Origin: an uncultured Pseudomonadota bacterium
Lineage (GTDB): Bacteria; Pseudomonadota; Gammaproteobacteria; Burkholderiales; Rhodocyclaceae
Reading direction: 5' to 3'
Length of the DNA stretch: 64,000 bases
Assembly (NCBI GenBank): GCA_903951825.1
Contig: CAJBDJ010000005.1
Span: forward strand, 1 to 64,000
Positions within the stretch are counted from its first letter, which is position 1. Every line of letters begins with the position of its first letter. The notes under the pieces were generated by a model that saw only the letters and a program-made list of their open reading frames with translations, had not been told where the DNA came from and ran no database searches. Below, one piece after another: positions 45,822 through 58,858 of the stretch. The position numbers were made by a program, and so were the translations under genes.

Positions 45822-47038
45822 TCACGCTCTTGAAGTTTGTTGCACTCTGCCTGGCCGTCAGCGGTTGGGCAGCCACAGGAGTCGCCGCCCAGGGAATAGC
45901 AGCAACCACCTCGCCAGTCACTGTTTCCGACTCCGGTCCTGAACCCCTGCTGGTCAAGGTTTTCACGGAAATCGAGTCGATGCGGCTCGATAACGCAATG
46001 CGTTTGACAGACGCCTTGCTCAAGCAGTACCCCAACTTCCGACTTGGCCATCTGATCAAGGGTGACTTGTTGCTTGCCAGAACCTCGCAGATCAAGTCTT
46101 TCGGCGCCCTCAGCGGGGCACCGGCGGATCGGGTCGACGACCTGCGCGCCGAGGCGATCACGCGCCTCAAGGGTTATCGTGAAAAACCGGAGGCTCAGTT
46201 TGTCCCCCGCTATCTACTGCAAATGCAGCGCGATCAGCGCTATGCGATTGTTGTAGACACCAAGCGCTCACGGCTCTATGTGTATGAAAATGACCTCCAA
46301 AATGGCGGCCGTCCGCGTTTTGTCGCTGATTACTACATGACGCAAGGCAAATTGGGCGCCAACAAACTCTCCGAAGGCGACAAAAAAACGCCGACCGGGG
46401 TTTATCACGTGACCGCCAACTTGCCACGCCAAAAACTGGCCGACCTCTATGGCAACGGCGCCTTTCCTATCAATTACCCCAACGAATGGGACAAGCGTCA
46501 AGGGCGCAAGGGCAGCGGCATCTGGTTGCACGGCACTCCATCAAACACTTTTTCGCGTCCGCCACTGGCCTCCGATGGTTGCGTCGTTCTTGCCAACCAG
46601 GATCTTGACGCCGTCGCCAAGAACCTTCAGGTCGGGCTGACCCCGGTGATTATCAGCAACTCGGTTGAATGGTTGTCGCTCGACGACTGGGACAAGGAAC
46701 GCCGGGAGTTGAACAAAACCATTGACGCCTGGCGCGCCGATTGGGAAAGCCGAGATATCGACAACTACCTCAAACATTACTCAAAGCGCTTCAAATCAGC
46801 CGATCAGGACTATGACGATTTTGCCGCCCAGAAAAGACAAGTCAACGCCAGCAAAGACTGGATCAAGATCAAAATCGAAAACCTGTCGGTGTTCCGTAAT
46901 CCGGGCAAGGAAGAAGTCATTGTCGTCACTTTCGATCAGGATTACCGCAGCAACAACATGAATAACCAGATGAAAAAGCGGCAGTACTGGCTGCGTGAAG
47001 ACGGCCAATGGAAAATCATTTACGAAGGAAGTGCCTGA
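45818..47038 (+). CDS. L,D-transpeptidase (YkuD) with NTF2-like C-terminal domain
   Basis: 406 residues, exported (signal peptide at 1-25, GWAATGVAAQG). The YkuD domain spans about 145-285, with the catalytic Cys/His motif HGTPSNTFSRPPLASDGCVVL. It would form 3-3 peptidoglycan cross-links or attach proteins to peptidoglycan. Residues about 300-406 (NKTIDAWRADWESRDIDNYLKHYSKRF ... GQWKIIYEGSA) match the C-terminal domain of the preceding protein. The start is a TTG at 45818 overlapping the previous stop; a second TTG at 45830 is possible. Its stop overlaps the next start (TGATG). Confidence 0.9.
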   Translation: MITLLKFVALCLAVSGWAATGVAAQGIAATTSPVTVSDSGPEPLLVKVFTEIESMRLDNAMRLTDALLKQYPNFRLGHLIKGDLLLARTSQIKSFGALSGAPADRVDDLRAEAITRLKGYREKPEAQFVPRYLLQMQRDQRYAIVVDTKRSRLYVYENDLQNGGRPRFVADYYMTQGKLGANKLSEGDKKTPTGVYHVTANLPRQKLADLYGNGAFPINYPNEWDKRQGRKGSGIWLHGTPSNTFSRPPLASDGCVVLANQDLDAVAKNLQVGLTPVIISNSVEWLSLDDWDKERRELNKTIDAWRADWESRDIDNYLKHYSKRFKSADQDYDDFAAQKRQVNASKDWIKIKIENLSVFRNPGKEEVIVVTFDQDYRSNNMNNQMKKRQYWLREDGQWKIIYEGSA

Positions 47039-47598
47039 TGGTAAAAAAATTATCGACCCTGATTGCCGGCCTGATCGTTTCAGTATCGCTATGGGCGATG
47101 CCGATAGTAGAAATGGAGACCTCCCTGGGCAAAATCACGATTGAACTCAACAGTGAAAAAGCCCCCAAGAGCGTTGCCAACTTCATGCAATACGCCAGGG
47201 ATGGCTTTTATGACGGCACCGTTTTTCATCGCGTCATTCCGGGCTTCATGATTCAGGGCGGCGGATTCGATGAAAAAATGGTGCAGAAACCTACCCGCAA
47301 CGCGATCATGAATGAAGCCAAAAATGGCCTGAAGAACGTTCGCGGGACACTGGCCATGGCGCGCAAACCGGATCCACACTCAGCCACCGCGCAATTTTTC
47401 ATCAACCATGCTGACAATGGCGCGCTCGATTACCCGAGCCAGGACGGCTGGGGTTACGCCGTTTTCGGCAAAGTCACCCAGGGCATGGATGTCGTGGACA
47501 AAATTGCCCGGGTACCGAGTGGCGACAGCGGGATGCACCAGAACGTGCCGCGCACCCCGGTGATTATTAAAACCGTGAAAATAATTTCTGAAAAATAA
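47038..47598 (+). CDS. ppiA: exported peptidyl-prolyl cis-trans isomerase, cyclophilin type
   Basis: 186 residues. Signal peptide (KKLSTLIAGLIVSVSLWAMP, residues 3-22), then a cyclophilin domain with [31 protein letters not shown] and GYAVFGKVTQGMDVVDKI. Catalytic Arg is in FHRV. Folding catalyst in the periplasm. The ATG at 47038 overlaps the previous stop (TGATG), so it is in the same operon as the L,D-transpeptidase. Confidence 0.94.
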   Translation: MVKKLSTLIAGLIVSVSLWAMPIVEMETSLGKITIELNSEKAPKSVANFMQYARDGFYDGTVFHRVIPGFMIQGGGFDEKMVQKPTRNAIMNEAKNGLKNVRGTLAMARKPDPHSATAQFFINHADNGALDYPSQDGWGYAVFGKVTQGMDVVDKIARVPSGDSGMHQNVPRTPVIIKTVKIISEK

Positions 47599-47607
47599 GG
47601 ACGCCTC

Positions 47608-48099
47608 ATGATCCAGCTCACCACCAACCACGGTGTCATTACCCTCAATCTCGACGCCGAGAAGGCGCCGAAAACCGTTGCCAACTTCATCGCTTATGTC
47701 GAAGCCGGTCATTACGACAACACCATTTTCCATCGCGTCATCAAGAACTTCATGACCCAGGGCGGCGGCATGGAACCGGGCATGAAACAAAAAGCCTGCC
47801 AGGAAGCAATCGAAAACGAGGCTGCCAACGGCCTCAAGAACAAGCGTGGCAGCGTCGCCATGGCGCGTACCAACGACCCGCATTCGGCCACTGCGCAGTT
47901 TTTCATCAATCTCGTCGATAACGATTTTCTCGACCACACGGCGCCGTCCGGCCACGGCTGGGGCTACTGCGTCTTTGGCGAGGTGGTTGACGGGCTTGAG
48001 ACTGTCGACAAGATTGCCGCCGTCAAAACCGGCAACAAGGGCTTTCATCAGGACGTACCGGCTGAAGACGTCATCATCGAAAAGGCAGAAATCATCTGA
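47608..48099 (+). CDS. ppiB: cytoplasmic peptidyl-prolyl cis-trans isomerase B
   Basis: 163 residues, cyclophilin without signal peptide, so cytosolic. [19 protein letters not shown] and [26 protein letters not shown] are the active-site stretches. It is a close paralogue of the preceding exported cyclophilin and follows by 9 bases, with AAGGA as ribosome site. The pair looks like a tandem duplication with one copy exported. Confidence 0.96.
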   Translation: MIQLTTNHGVITLNLDAEKAPKTVANFIAYVEAGHYDNTIFHRVIKNFMTQGGGMEPGMKQKACQEAIENEAANGLKNKRGSVAMARTNDPHSATAQFFINLVDNDFLDHTAPSGHGWGYCVFGEVVDGLETVDKIAAVKTGNKGFHQDVPAEDVIIEKAEII

Positions 48100-48200
48100 T
48101 GCGGCGGAATCGGTAATTCAGCCCGCGGCAGCAAGCCAAAACGCCGCTGACCGCCTCCCCAGCCACCCATTCCCTCCGCCATCACCGACTCCCGATACGC

Positions 48201-48938
48201 GTGCTCTTCTTCATCTCTGATCTTCATCTGTCGCCCCGCTCGCCCGGGGCGACTCGTTTGTTTCTCCAGTTTCTTGCCGGGCGTGCCCGTCAGGGCGATG
48301 CCCTGTACATTCTCGGCGACCTCTTTGAAGCCTGGGTCGGCGATGACGATATCAGCGACCCTTTTCACGCACACGTGATTGCCGGCTTGCGCGCCGCCAG
48401 CGACAGCGGATTAAAGATATTTGCGCAACACGGCAACCGCGACTTTTTGCTCGCTCAGGGGTTCTCGGCAGCCAGCGGCGTCACCTTGCTCAACGATCCC
48501 TACGTTTTATCGACAGCGGAATGGCAGTTTGTTCTCTCGCACGGTGACGCCCTGTGCCTTGATGACATCGACTACATGGCCTTCCGTGCTCAGGTTCGCG
48601 ATACGCACTGGCAAGCCAGCCTGCTCGCCAGGCCACTTGCCGAACGCCGTGCCATCGCCGCCCACATGCGCGACGTCAGCGAATCCAGTCAACGCGCCAA
48701 AACCAATCCCCATAGCGACCTGCAAGCCGCCGCCACCGATGATTTTTTGCGCGCGCATGGTTATGCCACCTTTATCCATGGCCACACCCATCAGCCAGCG
48801 CGGCATGATCATCTGGTCGATGGCATTCACGTCGAACGCTGGGTTCTCGCAGACTGGCATGAGGAGCGTGGCGAGTGTCTGGTCTGGGACGGCAAGGCGC
48901 TCAGTCGCGAGGCGATCAGCGAAGAAAATCGGCCTTGA
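48201..48938 (+). CDS. lpxH: UDP-2,3-diacylglucosamine diphosphatase LpxH
   Basis: 245 residues. Lipid A biosynthesis: hydrolyses UDP-2,3-diacylglucosamine to lipid X on the cytosolic face of the inner membrane. Calcineurin-type metal motifs: ISDLHLSP (Asp and His), [17 protein letters not shown], and [11 protein letters not shown]. Length and order match E. coli LpxH. The start is GTG at 48201; no nearby ATG fits the DLHL motif position. recQ begins 16 bases later. Confidence 0.95.
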   Translation: MLFFISDLHLSPRSPGATRLFLQFLAGRARQGDALYILGDLFEAWVGDDDISDPFHAHVIAGLRAASDSGLKIFAQHGNRDFLLAQGFSAASGVTLLNDPYVLSTAEWQFVLSHGDALCLDDIDYMAFRAQVRDTHWQASLLARPLAERRAIAAHMRDVSESSQRAKTNPHSDLQAAATDDFLRAHGYATFIHGHTHQPARHDHLVDGIHVERWVLADWHEERGECLVWDGKALSREAISEENRP

Positions 48939-48954
48939 GGCAGTGGCGAACGTC

Positions 48955-50754
<1,800 letters not shown>

Positions 50755-50755
50755 A

Positions 50756-51373
50756 ATGGAACACTACGACAAACTGAACCGCCTGCTGATGGCACTCGTC
50801 ATCATTTCGTTGATCGCCTCGGCCATCGCCCCTTACGACCGCACCACCTGGCTGATGGAGGTGTTGCCCGTCCTGATTGCGTTGCCCGTCCTGTTCGTTA
50901 CCCGTCACGATTTCCGGCTGACGGCGCTGCTTTATTTTCTGATCAGCCTGCACGCCCTGGTGCTGATTGTCGGCGGCGCCTATACCTACGCCCGCGTGCC
51001 GCTCGGTTTCTGGTTACAAGACTGGCTGCAGCTTGCCCGCAATCCCTACGACAAGATCGGTCACATCATGCAGGGTTTCGTGCCGGCGCTGCTGGCGCGT
51101 GAAATCCTGCTGCGCGGCGCCTATGTGCGAGGCAGAAAAATGACTGCCTTCCTGTGCCTATGCATCGCCCTGGCGATCAGCGCCGCTTACGAATTGATCG
51201 AATGGGGCGCCGCACTCGCCCTTGGCCAGGGTGCCGACGAGTTTCTAGGAACCCAGGGCGATATCTGGGATACCCAGTCCGACATGGGCATGGCCTTGCT
51301 CGGCGCAGCTTGCGCCTTGCTTCTGCTGTCCGGCGTGCATAACCGCCAGCTCAGCAGAATTCAACGCCTCTAG
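50756..51373 (+). CDS. DUF2238 (YjdF-like) membrane protein
   Basis: 205 residues, six or so membrane helices. The stretch NPYDKIGHIMQGFVPALLAREILLR and AISAAYELIEWGAALALGQGADEFLGTQGDIWDTQSDMGMALLGA are the DUF2238/YjdF signature; the conserved His, Glu and Asp suggest a catalytic or ion-binding site in the membrane, of unknown function. The ATG lies 1 base after the recQ stop, following GAGG in the end of recQ. Confidence 0.88.
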   Translation: MEHYDKLNRLLMALVIISLIASAIAPYDRTTWLMEVLPVLIALPVLFVTRHDFRLTALLYFLISLHALVLIVGGAYTYARVPLGFWLQDWLQLARNPYDKIGHIMQGFVPALLAREILLRGAYVRGRKMTAFLCLCIALAISAAYELIEWGAALALGQGADEFLGTQGDIWDTQSDMGMALLGAACALLLLSGVHNRQLSRIQRL

Positions 51374-51384
51374 CCGACCAACCT

Positions 51385-52662
51385 TCAACGATGACGTTGG
51401 CCGCTGCGATGCTGCACCGGCTCGCCGCGCCGGTCGCCACGTTTGACCTCCACCTTGCCCGGCACGGTCGGCTTGCGCCCCCCCCTCGCTGGCGGCGGCG
51501 GTCGCACGGCGGCAATCGCCGAGGGCTCGAAGCCAACGATCACTTCACGCTCCAGGGTGCGCTTGATCAGCTTTTCAATATCCTTCAAAAAAGGACGTTC
51601 GTCGTGGCTGACCAGCGAAATCGCCTCGCCTTCCATACCGGCGCGGCCGGTGCGGCCGATGCGGTGCACATAGTCCTCAGGAACATTCGGCAATTCAAAG
51701 TTGATCACGTAAGGCAACGAATCAATATCGATGCCACGCGCCGCAATATCGGTGGCGACGAGAGCAACCAGTTTGCCCTCCTTGAAATCATTCAGCGCGC
51801 GGGTACGGGCGCCCTGCGACTTGTTGCCGTGCAGCGCGGCCGATTTGATGCCGGACTTCTCCAAGGTCCGCGCCAGGGCGTCGGCACCATGCTTGGTACG
51901 GGCAAAGACCAGCACCTGATGCCAGCCACGGGTGGCGAAGAGATGGCAAAGGAGGTCTTTTTTCTGTTCACGATTGGTTTCAATGACGCGCTGCGTCACC
52001 GTTTCAGCCGCCGTATTGCGGGCGGCGACGTCAACCGAAACCGGGTTATGCAGCAGGCCGCTGGCCAACTCGCGAATTTCAGGTGAAAAAGTTGCCGAGA
52101 ACATCAGGTTCTGACGCTGTTTGGGCAGCAAGGCAACAATCTTGCGAATATCGCGGATGAAACCCATGTCGAGCATCCGGTCGGCCTCATCAAGAACGAG
52201 AATTTCGATGGCCGAGAGATCCACCGTGCGTTGCTGAATATGATCGAGCAGGCGCCCCGGCGTGGCGACGACGATATCGACTCCGCGACGCAAGCTGGCG
52301 ATCTGCGGATTGATGCCGACACCGCCAAAAACGGCAAGCGAGGCAATCGGCAAATGCTTGCCGTAGGTGCGTACGCTTTCTTCGACCTGGATGGCCAGTT
52401 CGCGGGTTGGCACGAGAACCAGCACGCGTGGCTTTCGGGTCACGCGCGCCAGATGGCTGGGCGCGGCGGCGGCCAGGCGGTGCAGGATGGGCAGCGTAAA
52501 ACCGGCGGTTTTACCAGTGCCGGTTTGCGCCGACGCCATCAAGTCGCGACCGGTCATGACGGCTGGAATCGCCTTCTGCTGGATCGGTGTCGGCGTGCTG
52601 TAGCCCTGCTCGCTGATGGCGCGCAGGAGTTCGGCCTGAAGGCCGAGTTCGGTAAATTGCAT
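51385..52662 (-). CDS. rhlE: DEAD-box RNA helicase RhlE
   Basis: 425 residues. Q motif [26 protein letters not shown], Walker [25 protein letters not shown] in [42 protein letters not shown], then a short basic tail ([19 protein letters not shown]-like, residues about 400-425). Typical of RhlE, lacking the DbpA domain found in the deaD product. Acts in ribosome assembly and RNA turnover. Convergent with the DUF2238 gene; no terminator seen between them. Confidence 0.95.
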   Translation of the reverse strand: MQFTELGLQAELLRAISEQGYSTPTPIQQKAIPAVMTGRDLMASAQTGTGKTAGFTLPILHRLAAAAPSHLARVTRKPRVLVLVPTRELAIQVEESVRTYGKHLPIASLAVFGGVGINPQIASLRRGVDIVVATPGRLLDHIQQRTVDLSAIEILVLDEADRMLDMGFIRDIRKIVALLPKQRQNLMFSATFSPEIRELASGLLHNPVSVDVAARNTAAETVTQRVIETNREQKKDLLCHLFATRGWHQVLVFARTKHGADALARTLEKSGIKSAALHGNKSQGARTRALNDFKEGKLVALVATDIAARGIDIDSLPYVINFELPNVPEDYVHRIGRTGRAGMEGEAISLVSHDERPFLKDIEKLIKRTLEREVIVGFEPSAIAAVRPPPPARGGRKPTVPGKVEVKRGDRRGEPVQHRSGQRHR

Positions 52663-52713
52663 GGGGAACTCCGTGTGGCGGATCCGACGTGATTGTCGAA
52701 CCCGGCCGGTAAA

Positions 52714-53907
52714 TCAGATAAGTGCCAGACCGCGTTCGAGGTCGGCTTGAAGATCCACCACCGCTTCAAGGCCGACTGCAATGCGCAGCAAGCCTTCGCT
52801 GATGCCGGCTGCGGCCCGTGCTTCCGGGGAAATGCGGCCATGCGTGGTGGAGGCGGGATGGGTAATCGTGGTTTTGGTGTCACCAAGATTGGCGGTAATT
52901 GACAATAAGCGGCAGTGATCGACCACCTGCCAGGCCGCCTCGCGTGCCCCTTTGACTTCAAAGGCAACAATCGCCCCGCCGCTTTTCTGCTGGCGGCAAG
53001 CCAATTCATACTGGGGATGCGATGGTCGGCCGGGGTAATAAACACGCGCGATTTTCGGATGCGCTTCGAGCCAGCCGGCCAGTTGCGCCGCATTGGCCGA
53101 TTGTGCTTCGACACGCAACTTGAGTGTTTCAAGCCCCTTCAAAAGTACCCAGGCATTGAAGGCAGAAAGCGTCGGACCGGCGGTGCGCAAGTACTTGAAA
53201 ACTTCTTCCGTCAATCGCTTCGAGCCGCATACGGCGCCGCCGAGAACACGCCCCTGACCGTCGAGAAACTTGGTCGCCGAATGAACCACCAGATCGGCAC
53301 CCAGTTCGAGCGGGCGCTGCAGGACAGGCGTGCAAAAGCAGTTGTCGACGACGACCAAAATCCCCCGCGCGTGGGCGATTGCGGCCAATGCCGGAATATC
53401 GGCAATTTCCGTCAGTGGGTTGGAGGGAGTTTCAAGAAAAAACAGGCGGGTTTCCGGGCGGATCGCCGCTGCCCAGGCAGCCGGTTCCGTTTGCGCAACG
53501 AAAGTCGTGCTGATCCCGGTGCGTGCCAGGATGTTGGAAAACAACTGTACCGTCGCACCGAACAATCCGTTTGAGGCAACGATGTGATCGCCCTGTTTGA
53601 GATGCGCAAGCACCGTCGCCATGATCGCCGACATGCCGCTGGCCGTTGCCACGCAATCCTCAGCCCCTTCGAGGGCGGCCAGACGCGCCTCGAACATGCT
53701 GACTGTCGGATTGGAGAAGCGGGCATAGACGTTGCCCTCTTCCTCGCCGGAAAAACGCCTGGCAGCCTGCGCCGCACTGTTGAAAACGAAACTGGAACTG
53801 AGGTAGAGCGCCTCCGAATGTTCGCCAAACTGGCTGCGCTCCTGACCGGCGCGCACGGCCAGGGTTTCCGGGCGATAGTCATGCGCGGCAATATCGAAGC
53901 GGCTCAT
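52714..53907 (-). CDS. metZ: O-succinylhomoserine sulfhydrylase MetZ
   Basis: 397 residues, PLP-dependent Cys/Met metabolism family. Makes homocysteine directly from O-succinylhomoserine and sulfide. Features: [37 protein letters not shown] lysine in [16 protein letters not shown] and [12 protein letters not shown]. The order purF-metZ is conserved in pseudomonads and betaproteobacteria, which favours MetZ over MetB or cystathionine beta-lyase. The start overlaps the purF stop (ATGA). Last gene of the truA-metZ operon. Confidence 0.94.
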   Translation of the reverse strand: MSRFDIAAHDYRPETLAVRAGQERSQFGEHSEALYLSSSFVFNSAAQAARRFSGEEEGNVYARFSNPTVSMFEARLAALEGAEDCVATASGMSAIMATVLAHLKQGDHIVASNGLFGATVQLFSNILARTGISTTFVAQTEPAAWAAAIRPETRLFFLETPSNPLTEIADIPALAAIAHARGILVVVDNCFCTPVLQRPLELGADLVVHSATKFLDGQGRVLGGAVCGSKRLTEEVFKYLRTAGPTLSAFNAWVLLKGLETLKLRVEAQSANAAQLAGWLEAHPKIARVYYPGRPSHPQYELACRQQKSGGAIVAFEVKGAREAAWQVVDHCRLLSITANLGDTKTTITHPASTTHGRISPEARAAAGISEGLLRIAVGLEAVVDLQADLERGLALI

Positions 53908-55445
53908 CGTTCCTGCGCCTCGGTGGCCAGTTGCAGAACGAGTTGCTGCGAGGCGCGGCCATCGTCATCGTCGTCGCCGGCCTTGGATTTTGCCCCCCGG
54001 TGTCCCTCGACCGCGTCGAGATAATAATCGTCGATGTCACCCGTAATGTAGCAACCGTCGAAACACGAAGCATCAAATTCGACGAGGTCGGCACGAATCG
54101 AACTGACTGATTTCTTCAAGGCATCGAGATCCTGGTAAACCAGCGCATCGGCGCCAATTTCGGCGGCAATTCCCGCATCATCGCGCCCAGTGGCGATCAG
54201 CTCGGAGCGAGTCGGCATATCGATCCCATAGACATTGGGGAAACGAACCGGCGGCGCCGCCGAAGCAAAATAGACCTTGATGGCTCCCGCCGCCCGCGCC
54301 ATTTCGACGATTTCACGGCTGGTCGTGCCACGAACGATGGAGTCGTCAACCAGCAGAACGCGTTTGCCCTTGAATTCCTGCCCCACCGTATTGAGCTTCT
54401 GGCGCACCGATTTCTTGCGCATCGCCTGACCGGGCATGATGAAGGTGCGGCCGACATAGCGGTTCTTGACGAACCCCTCACGGAAAGGAATCCCCAGCAC
54501 CTGCGCCAACTGCATGGCTGACGGTCGACTTGAATCAGGAATCGGAATCACGACGTCGATCTCTTCAATCGGAATGTGCTTTTTGACCTTTTCGGAGAGC
54601 AGCTCCCCCATCGCCAGGCGAGCCTCGTAAACAGAAACGCCGTCGATCACCGAATCCGGGCGGGCAAGGTAGACATACTCGAAAATACACGGCGAGTAAG
54701 TCGGCTGCTGCGCACATTGCAAGCTATGCAAATTGTGTTCAAGATCAATGAAAATTGCTTCCCCCGGCTCGATATCGCGCACGATCTCGAAACCGAGGGT
54801 ATCAAGCGCCACCGACTCGGAAGCGACGAGATATTCGGTTCCTTCCGGCGTTTCGTTCTTGCCGAACACCAGCGGACGGATGCCAAAAGGATCGCGAAAA
54901 GCCAGCAGACCATAGCCGGCAATCAGGGCAACCACCGCATAGGCACCGCGGCAACGGCGATGTACGCCGGCCACCGCCTGAAAAATACTCTGCACATCGA
55001 GTTCGTAGCCGTGCGAGGAGGACTGCAATTCATGCGCCAGGACATTGAGCAACACTTCGGAATCCGAATTGGTGTTGATGTGGCGGCGATCAAGACGGAA
55101 CATTTCTCCCTTGAGCTGCTCGGCATTGGTCAGATTGCCGTTGTGGCCAAGCACGATGCCGAACGGCGAATTGACGTAAAACGGCTGCGACTCGGCAAAA
55201 CTGTAGGCCGAACCGGCGGTCGGGTAACGCACGTGGCCGATCCCCCAATTACCCGGCAGCGCCCGCATGTTGCGTGTGCGGAACACATCTCGCACAAGAC
55301 CCGGCCCCTTGTGCAAGTGAAAGGTATTCCCCTCCGCCGTGGCAATACCCGCCGCGTCCTGACCGCGATGCTGAAGCACCATCAAGCCGTCGTAAAGCAA
55401 CTGATTAACCGGCGACGTCGCCATCACACCGAGAATCCCGCACAT
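53904..55445 (-). CDS. purF: amidophosphoribosyltransferase
   Basis: 513 residues. First step of purine synthesis: transfers glutamine amide to PRPP. Cys 2 (MCGILGV) is the glutaminase nucleophile after Met removal. The GATase domain has [13 protein letters not shown] and [10 protein letters not shown]; the PRTase domain has the PRPP motif [22 protein letters not shown]. Cys at [16 protein letters not shown] and [11 protein letters not shown] correspond to the conserved CxxE-type region and tail. 13 bases after cvpA. Confidence 0.98.
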   Translation of the reverse strand: MCGILGVMATSPVNQLLYDGLMVLQHRGQDAAGIATAEGNTFHLHKGPGLVRDVFRTRNMRALPGNWGIGHVRYPTAGSAYSFAESQPFYVNSPFGIVLGHNGNLTNAEQLKGEMFRLDRRHINTNSDSEVLLNVLAHELQSSSHGYELDVQSIFQAVAGVHRRCRGAYAVVALIAGYGLLAFRDPFGIRPLVFGKNETPEGTEYLVASESVALDTLGFEIVRDIEPGEAIFIDLEHNLHSLQCAQQPTYSPCIFEYVYLARPDSVIDGVSVYEARLAMGELLSEKVKKHIPIEEIDVVIPIPDSSRPSAMQLAQVLGIPFREGFVKNRYVGRTFIMPGQAMRKKSVRQKLNTVGQEFKGKRVLLVDDSIVRGTTSREIVEMARAAGAIKVYFASAAPPVRFPNVYGIDMPTRSELIATGRDDAGIAAEIGADALVYQDLDALKKSVSSIRADLVEFDASCFDGCYITGDIDDYYLDAVEGHRGAKSKAGDDDDDGRASQQLVLQLATEAQER

Positions 55446-55458
55446 AGTATTTCCCTGC

Positions 55459-55950
55459 TTAACTAAAACGAATTCGTTTGGCCAAATCTGCAGGCAACCA
55501 GGGTCTGGCTGCCATCATGACCGTTTCAAGGGGTGCCGCCAAAACCGCACCCTTCCACCAAGGTTGCTGGGGAATGCCGGTCATGCCAGCCAGACCCACC
55601 AGCACCAACACCATCAACAGACCGCGCAAAAGACCGAAGGCGCCGCCAAGCAAGCGATCCGAAAGCGACAAACCCAACGCCTTGACCATGCTGCGAACGA
55701 CCATCCCCAATAAGGCCATCGCCAGCAGGATTGCGAAAAACACCGTCGCACATCCCGCCAGAGTTTGCACCAGCGGATCCGCAAAGCCGCTGTAAATTGC
55801 TTGCCCGACCATCTTCCCGTAATCGACAGCGGCAAAGATGCCAATCCCCCAAGCGGCCAGCGCCACCACTTCGGTCACCACGCCCCGCCACAATCCGAGC
55901 AGCATCGAGATGGCGACGATGCCAATCACACCATAATCAAGCGCTGTCAT
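55459..55950 (-). CDS. cvpA: CvpA family membrane protein
   Basis: 163 residues, four membrane helices ([35 protein letters not shown] first). CvpA was linked to colicin V production and is widespread upstream of purF, as here; its biochemical role is unsettled. The start overlaps the stop of the SPOR gene (TAATG). Confidence 0.93.
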   Translation of the reverse strand: MTALDYGVIGIVAISMLLGLWRGVVTEVVALAAWGIGIFAAVDYGKMVGQAIYSGFADPLVQTLAGCATVFFAILLAMALLGMVVRSMVKALGLSLSDRLLGGAFGLLRGLLMVLVLVGLAGMTGIPQQPWWKGAVLAAPLETVMMAARPWLPADLAKRIRFS

Positions 55951-56678
55951 TACTTCGCGGCAACCACGCCCGTCACCCCGATCGTCTTCATCTTCGCCAG
56001 TGCTTTTTCGGCTGCCTCCGGCGTTGCAAAAGGCCCGGCGCGCACACGCATCTTTTTGCCCTGCGGTGTCTCAAGCGGTTCGCTGAAACTCTTGATCCCC
56101 AGCTGAGTCAGTTTTTCCTTGAGATTCCTGACATTGGCCTCATTGGAAAAGGCGCCGATCAGCACCAGATATTCCTGCGCTTTACCTGGCGGCAGATCCG
56201 CCTTGCCGGCCAGAATTGCCGCCGCACGCTGCGCCTCGTTGTCTTTGGCGACCGGCTTTTCTGGCGGCTTTTCCGCTTTGACAGGCTTCTCCGGGGGCTT
56301 TGCCTGGGCTTTTTCGGCTGCTTGCACCGGCGGCATGCCGTCCACCTTGGCGGACGGCATCTCGGCCGCTTTGCTGCCCGCCGCCACCGACACGGGGGTA
56401 ACTGCGGTCGCTACCGGCGGCAGCGCCGGCGCCGGGACGAGCGGCTTGTCGTCGATTGCCGGCTGCGGCCTGGCAGCGGGTGGCGTCGCAAACTTGGGGG
56501 CAAAAGGCTTTTCGTCCTGGCCGGGAATGCGTATTTCGACATCCTGAACCACTTGCCGCGGCTGATTGTCCATGACCATCGGCAAGACGACAGCGACGAC
56601 CGAAACAAAGGCGACGGCACCGACCAGACGACGCCTGGCGCGTTTTTTGAGGTGCAACTGAGCGTCTGTTTCGTCCAT
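55950..56678 (-). CDS. dedD: SPOR-domain cell-division protein, DedD-like
   Basis: 242 residues. Short basic cytosolic N terminus (KKRARRRL), one membrane helix at 16-38, a long Pro/Ala/Lys-rich periplasmic linker (about 45-155, KAQAKPPEKPVKAEKPPEKP), and a C-terminal SPOR domain at about 165-240 (YLVLIGAFSNEANVRNLKEKLTQLGI ... MRVRAGPFATPEAAEKALAKMKTIG) that binds denuded septal peptidoglycan. Position between folC and cvpA matches dedD in gammaproteobacteria. Confidence 0.92.
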   Translation of the reverse strand: MDETDAQLHLKKRARRRLVGAVAFVSVVAVVLPMVMDNQPRQVVQDVEIRIPGQDEKPFAPKFATPPAARPQPAIDDKPLVPAPALPPVATAVTPVSVAAGSKAAEMPSAKVDGMPPVQAAEKAQAKPPEKPVKAEKPPEKPVAKDNEAQRAAAILAGKADLPPGKAQEYLVLIGAFSNEANVRNLKEKLTQLGIKSFSEPLETPQGKKMRVRAGPFATPEAAEKALAKMKTIGVTGVVAAK

Positions 56679-56681
56679 GAC

Positions 56682-57992
56682 CTAAAGGCTTTTCCGTAGC
56701 ACTTCGAGCGCCCCAGCTACCGTGTGGAACGATCCAAAGGCGACGATTCTATCACCTTCCCCGGCGCACGCTTTGGCCGCTGCCGCTGCCTTTTGCGGCG
56801 AATCGTAAGCCCGCAGTTCGCCTCCCAATTGCTGTTCGGCGATGATCTGCAGCAGCGTTTCCGCCGTCGTGCCGCGTACTCCGCCGAGGGTCGCCGTATG
56901 CCAAATATCGACTTTTCCCTTGAGCGGCAGCAAGGCACCGGCAATATCCTTGTCGTTGAGCATTCCGACCACGGCATGGGTGCGATCAAAAAAACCCATT
57001 CCCGACAAATTATCGGCAAGCACCTTGATCGCCTGCGGATTATGGCCGACGTCGAGAACAATCGCCGGCTTGCCCGGCAATACCTGAAAACGCCCCGACA
57101 ACTCGGTTTCGATCAAACCCGGGCGAATTGCCTGCATGGTCACCGGCAACTTGTCGGTCAACGCTTCGAGAGCAGCCATCGCCACACTGGCGTTGTATAG
57201 CTGCGTCGACCCGCGCAATCCCGGATAAGCCAGCGTCCGCCTCAGTATTTTCCCGGCGCTTCGGCACCACCAGCGCCATTGCAGGCGACTTTCGCGATCC
57301 TCTGCCGGCGGCCGTTCAAAACCGAAATCGCGACCGATCAGGCGCAAATCCGCGCCAATTGCTGCGGCGTGATCAAGCAAACGCTGCGGCGGATGGGGAT
57401 CGCTGCAAAATGCCGGTTTGCCGGCGCGATAGATACCTGCTTTTTCAAAACCGATGCTTTCGCGATCATTTCCCAGCCATTCGGTGTGATCGAGCGCCAC
57501 CGTCGTGACAATCGACACATCCGGCTCGTAAGCATTGACCGCATCAAGCCGCCCGCCAAGTCCGACTTCGAGAATGGCGGCTTCGACACCGGCGGCGGCA
57601 AATACTTCCCAGGCGGCCAGCGTGCCAAACTCGAAATAAGTCAGCGCGACATTGCCGGCCGCCTGTCGTGCCGCCTCAACCCGCGCAAAGCCAGCGCACA
57701 GCTGGCTGTCGCTCGCCGGACACCCGTTCAGCCGCACCCGCTCGTTGTAGGCGAGCAAATGCGGCGACGTGTAGCAACCAACTTGATAGCCGGCGCGGGC
57801 AATGATGTTTTCCAGATAGGCGCAGGTTGAGCCTTTGCCGTTGGTGCCGCCGACGATGATCAGCGGGCAATGCGCTTGTTGTCCGAGCACTTGCCTGACC
57901 TGTTGCAGGCGCTCAAGTCCGAGGACTATTCCGGCTTGCCCCTTGGGGTGCAAGCCCTCGAGATGGGTCAGCCAGTCGGCGAGCGTCTTCAA
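56682..57992 (-). CDS. folC: folylpolyglutamate synthase / dihydrofolate synthase
   Basis: 436 residues, Mur-ligase fold. Adds glutamate to dihydropteroate and folates. P-loop [19 protein letters not shown] near residue 45; [21 protein letters not shown] near residue 317. The start overlaps the accD stop (ATGA) and the stop is 3 bases before dedD. Confidence 0.96.
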   Translation of the reverse strand: MKTLADWLTHLEGLHPKGQAGIVLGLERLQQVRQVLGQQAHCPLIIVGGTNGKGSTCAYLENIIARAGYQVGCYTSPHLLAYNERVRLNGCPASDSQLCAGFARVEAARQAAGNVALTYFEFGTLAAWEVFAAAGVEAAILEVGLGGRLDAVNAYEPDVSIVTTVALDHTEWLGNDRESIGFEKAGIYRAGKPAFCSDPHPPQRLLDHAAAIGADLRLIGRDFGFERPPAEDRESRLQWRWWCRSAGKILRRTLAYPGLRGSTQLYNASVAMAALEALTDKLPVTMQAIRPGLIETELSGRFQVLPGKPAIVLDVGHNPQAIKVLADNLSGMGFFDRTHAVVGMLNDKDIAGALLPLKGKVDIWHTATLGGVRGTTAETLLQIIAEQQLGGELRAYDSPQKAAAAAKACAGEGDRIVAFGSFHTVAGALEVLRKSL

Positions 57993-58858
57993 GCGGCAGC
58001 CGGCAACTTCAGCAACAGTGCTAGTTGCCGGGCGACCATGTCACGCAATTCGCGGCGGTCGACGATCATGTCGACCGCTCCTTTGTCGAGGAGAAATTCG
58101 GAGCGCTGAAAACCTTCCGGCAAAACTTCGCGCACCGTTTGCTCGATAACGCGCGGCCCGGCAAAACCGATCAAGGCTTTCGGTTCGGCAATCACCAGGT
58201 CGCCGACAAAGGCAAACGAGGCAGAAACACCGCCCATCGTCGGATCGGTCAGGATCGAGATAAAGGGCTGACCGATCTCCGAGAGGCGGGTCAAGGCGGC
58301 TGTCGTCTTGGCCATTTGCATCAAGGAAAAGAGCCCTTCCTGCATCCGCGCACCGCCGGAAGCGGCAATACAAATAAATGGCAGTTTTTGTGCGACAGCC
58401 GTCTGGACGCCGCGCACGAAACGTTCGCCGAGAACGGAACCCATCGAGCCGCCCATGAAACCGAACTCAAATGCCGAAGCAACTACCGGAATCGACTTGA
58501 TCGCGCCTTGCAGACATACCAGCGAGTCACTCTCGGCAGTGATTGCGGCCGCTTCCTGAAGACGAGTCGGGTAGGATTTGCTGTCCTTGAATTTCAAGGT
58601 ATCGATAGCCACCACCTCGGCGCCGATCTCGAAACGCCCCTCGGGGTCGAGCAATAAATCCAGGCGCTGGCGCGCCCCGAGGCGGTTGTGGTGGCCGCAC
58701 TTGGGGCAGACCTGCATGTTGTTGTCGAGATCGGTTGCATAAAGCACCGCCTCGCAGGACGGACATTTGCTCCACAGGCCTTCGGGCAACACGGTGCGGC
58801 GCGCGGCTCCCGCCTCACGCTTGATTTTGGGGGGCAGGGTTTTGTTCAGCCAGCTCAT
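57989..58858 (-). CDS. accD: acetyl-CoA carboxylase carboxyltransferase subunit beta
   Basis: 289 residues. Carboxyltransferase half of acetyl-CoA carboxylase in fatty-acid synthesis. N-terminal zinc finger with CPSC and CPKC ([24 protein letters not shown]), then the crotonase-like domain: [37 protein letters not shown] and [30 protein letters not shown]. The start overlaps the trpA stop (ATGA). Confidence 0.97.
   Translation of the reverse strand: MSWLNKTLPPKIKREAGAARRTVLPEGLWSKCPSCEAVLYATDLDNNMQVCPKCGHHNRLGARQRLDLLLDPEGRFEIGAEVVAIDTLKFKDSKSYPTRLQEAAAITAESDSLVCLQGAIKSIPVVASAFEFGFMGGSMGSVLGERFVRGVQTAVAQKLPFICIAASGGARMQEGLFSLMQMAKTTAALTRLSEIGQPFISILTDPTMGGVSASFAFVGDLVIAEPKALIGFAGPRVIEQTVREVLPEGFQRSEFLLDKGAVDMIVDRRELRDMVARQLALLLKLPAAA

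Noticed and set aside
48421-48954. N-terminal extension of recQ by 178 residues
   Set aside because: It overlaps lpxH in another frame and is low-complexity; RecQ normally begins near 48955.
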